The notes beneath the pieces are model-generated. The model saw nothing but the letters and a program-made list of their open reading frames with translations. It was not told the DNA's origin and did no database searches. Positions 41,840 to 44,371 of a stretch of DNA of 44,371 bases are shown here, one piece after another (the stretch's first letter is position 1; the number at the start of each line of letters is the position of its first letter). Source of the DNA: an uncultured Ruegeria sp. Its GTDB lineage: Bacteria > Pseudomonadota > Alphaproteobacteria > Rhodobacterales > Rhodobacteraceae. Where the stretch lies: assembly GCF_947497005.1 (NCBI RefSeq), contig NZ_CANMFF010000029.1, forward strand, positions 1-44,371. Direction: 5' to 3'. The translations under genes were made by a program, and so were the position numbers.

Positions 41840-43540
41840 ATGGCAATTGTCAGCTTCCTTATCCAACTGGCCGGGGCAACAATGTTGCTCCTGTTCGCTG
41901 TGCGAATGGTGCGCACCGGGATCGAGCGCAGCTACGGCGCATCGTTCCAGCGGGTTATGACCGGACAGCGGACTTTCTTGCAGGCGTCAATGGTCGGTGT
42001 CGTCATGGCGGTCATTCTGCAAAGTTCGGCTGCGGTTGCGCTGCTGAGTTCGGGCTTTGCGTCCAGCGGGTTACTAGCCTTTCCTGCGGGCCTTGCGATC
42101 GTATTGGGTGGGGATCTGGGATCGGCACTGATTATTCAGATCCTGTCGTTCAATCTGGATTGGCTGGTACCAGTGCTACTGGCCGTGGGCGGATATCTGT
42201 TCGTCAAGACCGAGGCAAGGAAGGCGCGGCAGATGGGCCGCATCCTGATGGGTGTGGCCTTTATTCTGATTTCGCTGCGGTTCCTGCGCGAGGCCATGGA
42301 CCCGATCCGCGACAGTGCCTTTCTGCCAGCGATCGCCGATTATCTGGCACGCGACTATATTACGGCCTTTTTGGTTGGCGGGGCCCTAGCTTTTGTCATG
42401 CATTCATCGGTCGCCGCGATCCTGATGTGCGTGACACTGGTACAAATAGGGGCAATTCCCTTTACGGCAGGTCTGTCTCTGGTTCTGGGTGCCAATTTCG
42501 GGTCTGCCTTCATTCCAGTCTGGTTGAGCCGTGGAATGGATCTGAAAGCACGGCGCATTCCGTTTGCCAATTTGGCGTTGCGAGGCAGTTGGGCAATCGC
42601 GGTTCTATTCGGTGTAAATCTTGCACTCCGTTCGGGATTGGTGGCTACGCCCGAAGGCGGTCAGATGTTGGTAAACGCTCATCTGGCCTTCAACGCATCG
42701 CTATTGCTTCTGGCAGTGCCGTTCTGTGGGCGTCTCCAGCCCTTGATGGAGAGGCTGTTGCCCGACCCGAAATCGTCATCGACGCCGACGCAACCGGGAC
42801 GTCCGATCAGCGCTTTGGACTTGCACGATTTCGGCAGCCCAAGTCAGGCATTGTCCAGCCTCAAACGCGAGTTGTTGCGCATGTGCGACCTGATCGAGAC
42901 GATGTTCCGGCCCTCGCTGGAACTGTATCGCTCGGGGGACAGGGAACAGATTCAGGCTGTGCGATCCATCGATGATGATGTGAACGCCTGCTTGTCGGGA
43001 ATTCGCGCTTTTGTTGCAGCTATCCCAACCAAGGAATTCGGTAAGCAGAACGCAAAGACCGCACGCGATCTGATGGAATATGCTATCCGCCTGGAAACCG
43101 CGGGCGATGTCGTGGCCAAAAGACTGACCGCATTGGCCGAGGATATGCGCAAGAATGAGGCAGTGTTTTCGAAAGAAGGGTGGGCTGAATTGGTACAGAT
43201 GCACGAGAGCATTCTGGCCAATTTGAAGTTGGCGACGAACGTCCTGATTTCAGACGATCTGGAAAGTGCGCGTTTGCTGAGCCTTGAAAAGAGTGAAATC
43301 AAAAGAGTGGAACGGCAAAGCCGCAAACGTCACCTTCGACGATTGCAACATGGGACGACTGAGAGTTTCGAGACCAGCGATACGCATCTGGAAACCCTGC
43401 GGGCTCTGCGAGAGTTCAACAGCCATATCTCAGCGGTTGCCTACCCGATCCTGTACCGTCACGGGCAGTTGCTCGAGACGCGTCTGATCGAGGAGATGCC
43501 GGACATGACAGAAGGCGAACCTGATGGGGTTAAAGGGTAA
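41840..43540 (+). CDS. Na+/phosphate cotransporter family protein (NptA/YjbB-like)
   Basis: A 566-residue protein. The first 300 residues hold two inverted Na/Pi-cotransporter repeats with the QSSA motif (VILQSSAAVALL, about 54-65) and its second copy HSSVAAIL (about 188-195). Eight or so membrane helices surround them. The C-terminal 220 residues are a PhoU-like helical domain (FGKQNAKTARDLMEYAIRLE, TAGDVVAKRLTALAEDM). Members import or export phosphate. The start is four bases after the phosphatase stop, and its stop shares a base with the next start (TAATG). Placed after a phosphatase it probably handles the phosphate released in the cell, as export or balance. All family motifs are intact. 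Confidence 0.92.
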   Translation: MAIVSFLIQLAGATMLLLFAVRMVRTGIERSYGASFQRVMTGQRTFLQASMVGVVMAVILQSSAAVALLSSGFASSGLLAFPAGLAIVLGGDLGSALIIQILSFNLDWLVPVLLAVGGYLFVKTEARKARQMGRILMGVAFILISLRFLREAMDPIRDSAFLPAIADYLARDYITAFLVGGALAFVMHSSVAAILMCVTLVQIGAIPFTAGLSLVLGANFGSAFIPVWLSRGMDLKARRIPFANLALRGSWAIAVLFGVNLALRSGLVATPEGGQMLVNAHLAFNASLLLLAVPFCGRLQPLMERLLPDPKSSSTPTQPGRPISALDLHDFGSPSQALSSLKRELLRMCDLIETMFRPSLELYRSGDREQIQAVRSIDDDVNACLSGIRAFVAAIPTKEFGKQNAKTARDLMEYAIRLETAGDVVAKRLTALAEDMRKNEAVFSKEGWAELVQMHESILANLKLATNVLISDDLESARLLSLEKSEIKRVERQSRKRHLRRLQHGTTESFETSDTHLETLRALREFNSHISAVAYPILYRHGQLLETRLIEEMPDMTEGEPDGVKG

Positions 43541-44286
43541 TGGCATCAGTGGAAATCTTGAACGAAACCGGGACCGGGCGGGTTGTTTTGCTGTGCGAAC
43601 ATGCCAGCCACCGAATTCCACCAGAATATAACAGTTTGGGTCTGGCCGAAGCTGATCGGCAGAGCCACGCGGCGTGGGATCCTGGTGCCCGTGCATTGAC
43701 TGTAATGCTGTCTCAGGCCTTGAATTCTCCGGTTATCGCGTCGACTGTGTCGCGGCTGGTTTATGACTGTAACCGCCCACCCGAAGCGGTAAGTGCGATG
43801 CCCGGGAAATCAGAGATGATCGAAGTGCCAGGGAATACGGGGCTGACCGCGCGAGACCGGGCCGCTCGCGTCGCGGCAGTGTATGAGCCGTTTTGCAAGG
43901 CGGTATCCCGGGTTCTAGATGTGCGCGGCCCGGAAACGGTTGTGGTCACCGTCCATTCCTTCACCCCTGTCTATTTTGATCGGCCACGTGCGGTGGAAGT
44001 GGGGCTTTTGCATGATGAGGATAGTCGTTTGGTTGACGCGATGCTCGACCATACCGACCGGCTGCCGCATCGCTGGATTGAACGAAATGAGCCCTATGGC
44101 CCGGCTGACGGGGTCACGCATTCGCTGCGGTTGCACGCGCTCAGCCGGGGCCTGGCAAATGTGATGATCGAAGTGCGCAACGATCTGTTGCGTACCGACG
44201 TGCAGATCGCCGCGATGGCGGACGAGATACTGGCGCTGCTGCAACCAGCGCTGAACGAAATCGCGATTAAGGAGGATGCATCGTGA
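43540..44286 (+). CDS. N-formylglutamate amidohydrolase family protein
   Basis: A 248-residue protein with the family's zinc-site segments: VVLLCEHASHRIPPEY (about 14-29), SRLVYDCNRPPEA (about 69-81), VVTVHSFTPVYFDRPRAVEV (about 130-150) and LSRGLANVMIEVRNDLLRT near 205-223. These hydrolases split N-formylglutamate to glutamate and formate, the last step of one histidine degradation route, but many relatives act on other N-acyl amino acids. The start shares a base with the transporter's stop. The next gene encodes a glutamine-synthetase family enzyme and overlaps the end (GTGA), so glutamate or a glutamyl compound may be passed on. No hut genes are visible. Confidence 0.9.
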   Translation: MASVEILNETGTGRVVLLCEHASHRIPPEYNSLGLAEADRQSHAAWDPGARALTVMLSQALNSPVIASTVSRLVYDCNRPPEAVSAMPGKSEMIEVPGNTGLTARDRAARVAAVYEPFCKAVSRVLDVRGPETVVVTVHSFTPVYFDRPRAVEVGLLHDEDSRLVDAMLDHTDRLPHRWIERNEPYGPADGVTHSLRLHALSRGLANVMIEVRNDLLRTDVQIAAMADEILALLQPALNEIAIKEDAS

Positions 44287-44371
44287 GCGGAACTCTCACG
44301 TTCGAACATCTGAAGGCTCAGGTATCTGAGGGTTTGTTGGACACTGTATTGGTGTGCATGGTTGATATGCA
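44283..44371 (+). CDS. Glutamine-synthetase-family protein, N-terminal part only
   Basis: Only about 29 residues are visible before the right edge. VSGTLTFEHLKAQVSEGLLD, then TVLVCMVDMQ, matches the N-terminus of glutamine synthetase III-like or gamma-glutamyl-polyamine/ethanolamide synthetase proteins, where the V(C)xVDMQGRxxGK stretch follows. GTG at 44283 overlaps the upstream stop and has AAGGAGG seven bases before it, an excellent ribosome binding site. Cotranscription with the amidohydrolase suggests a gamma-glutamylation pathway for an amine. Most of the gene is outside the window, so the subfamily stays open. Confidence 0.7.
   Translation, partial: MSGTLTFEHLKAQVSEGLLDTVLVCMVDM

Noticed and set aside
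42160..42975. 271-codon plus-strand frame inside the Na/Pi cotransporter gene
   Set aside because: It overlaps the transporter in another frame, is Gly/Arg/Ser-rich and has no motif. The transporter frame is clearly the coding one.

Overview
The window looks like a chromosome segment from an alphaproteobacterium, most likely Rhodobacterales (roseobacter type). I infer this from moderately high G+C, the style of the cytochrome, peptide-type ABC, NptA and N-formylglutamate amidohydrolase genes, and frequent ATGA/GTGA start-stop overlaps. I found no rRNA or tRNA gene and no CRISPR array. Family names come from recognising protein motifs by eye; no database search was run.

Left flank (1-8131). 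The edge holds the remains of an HlyD-type adaptor joined to the C-terminal half of a K+-channel-like gene, both broken. Next, on the minus strand, is a tight two-gene operon: a protein with two Apea/HEPN-like RxxxxH motifs followed by a two-helix SLATT/DUF4231-like membrane protein, a plausible but unproven defence module. A LysR-type regulator is divergent from a c'-type cytochrome and a dihaem cytochrome c. A cation-diffusion-facilitator remnant and one secreted protein of unknown function follow.

Centre (8132-30656, minus strand). This is an apparently complete extracellular contractile injection system (eCIS, Afp/PVC-like) in one operon of 19 genes. In transcription order: an Ala-rich coiled-coil protein, sheath, two tube proteins, a DUF5908-type 52-residue protein, LysM protein (Afp7-like), VgrG-like spike (Afp8), PAAR tip, gp25-like baseplate protein, large baseplate J-like protein, a fibre-like protein carrying two transmembrane helices, a second large baseplate protein, the CIS tape-measure-family protein, AAA+ ATPase (Afp15), Pvc16/DUF4255 terminator, an unrecognised 346-residue protein, a GH108 muramidase, a 674-residue candidate cargo protein and a 148-residue partner. 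The membrane-spanning fibre-like protein, the muramidase and the membrane-active-looking cargo candidate suggest a particle held at the producer's own membrane, or one whose release or action involves lysis. This is inference. A hairpin followed by a T-tract lies in the leader just before the first gene, and a decayed TetR gene lies upstream.

Right flank (32338-44371, plus strand). A DeoR-type regulator with a palindrome in its promoter precedes a five-gene peptide/oligosaccharide-type ABC transporter operon. The binding-protein gene has a one-base frameshift and a stop where Trp is expected; the first permease gene also has a stop where Trp is expected. The second permease and both ATPases are intact. 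A convergent sulfatase gene is decayed. A tight operon follows: inositol-monophosphatase/HisN-like phosphatase, Na/Pi cotransporter, N-formylglutamate amidohydrolase and the start of a glutamine-synthetase-family gene, cut by the window edge.

Many broken genes surround an intact eCIS and an intact HEPN-SLATT pair. This is consistent with ongoing genome erosion in which these two systems have been kept, though base-calling errors in homopolymer runs could explain some frameshifts.
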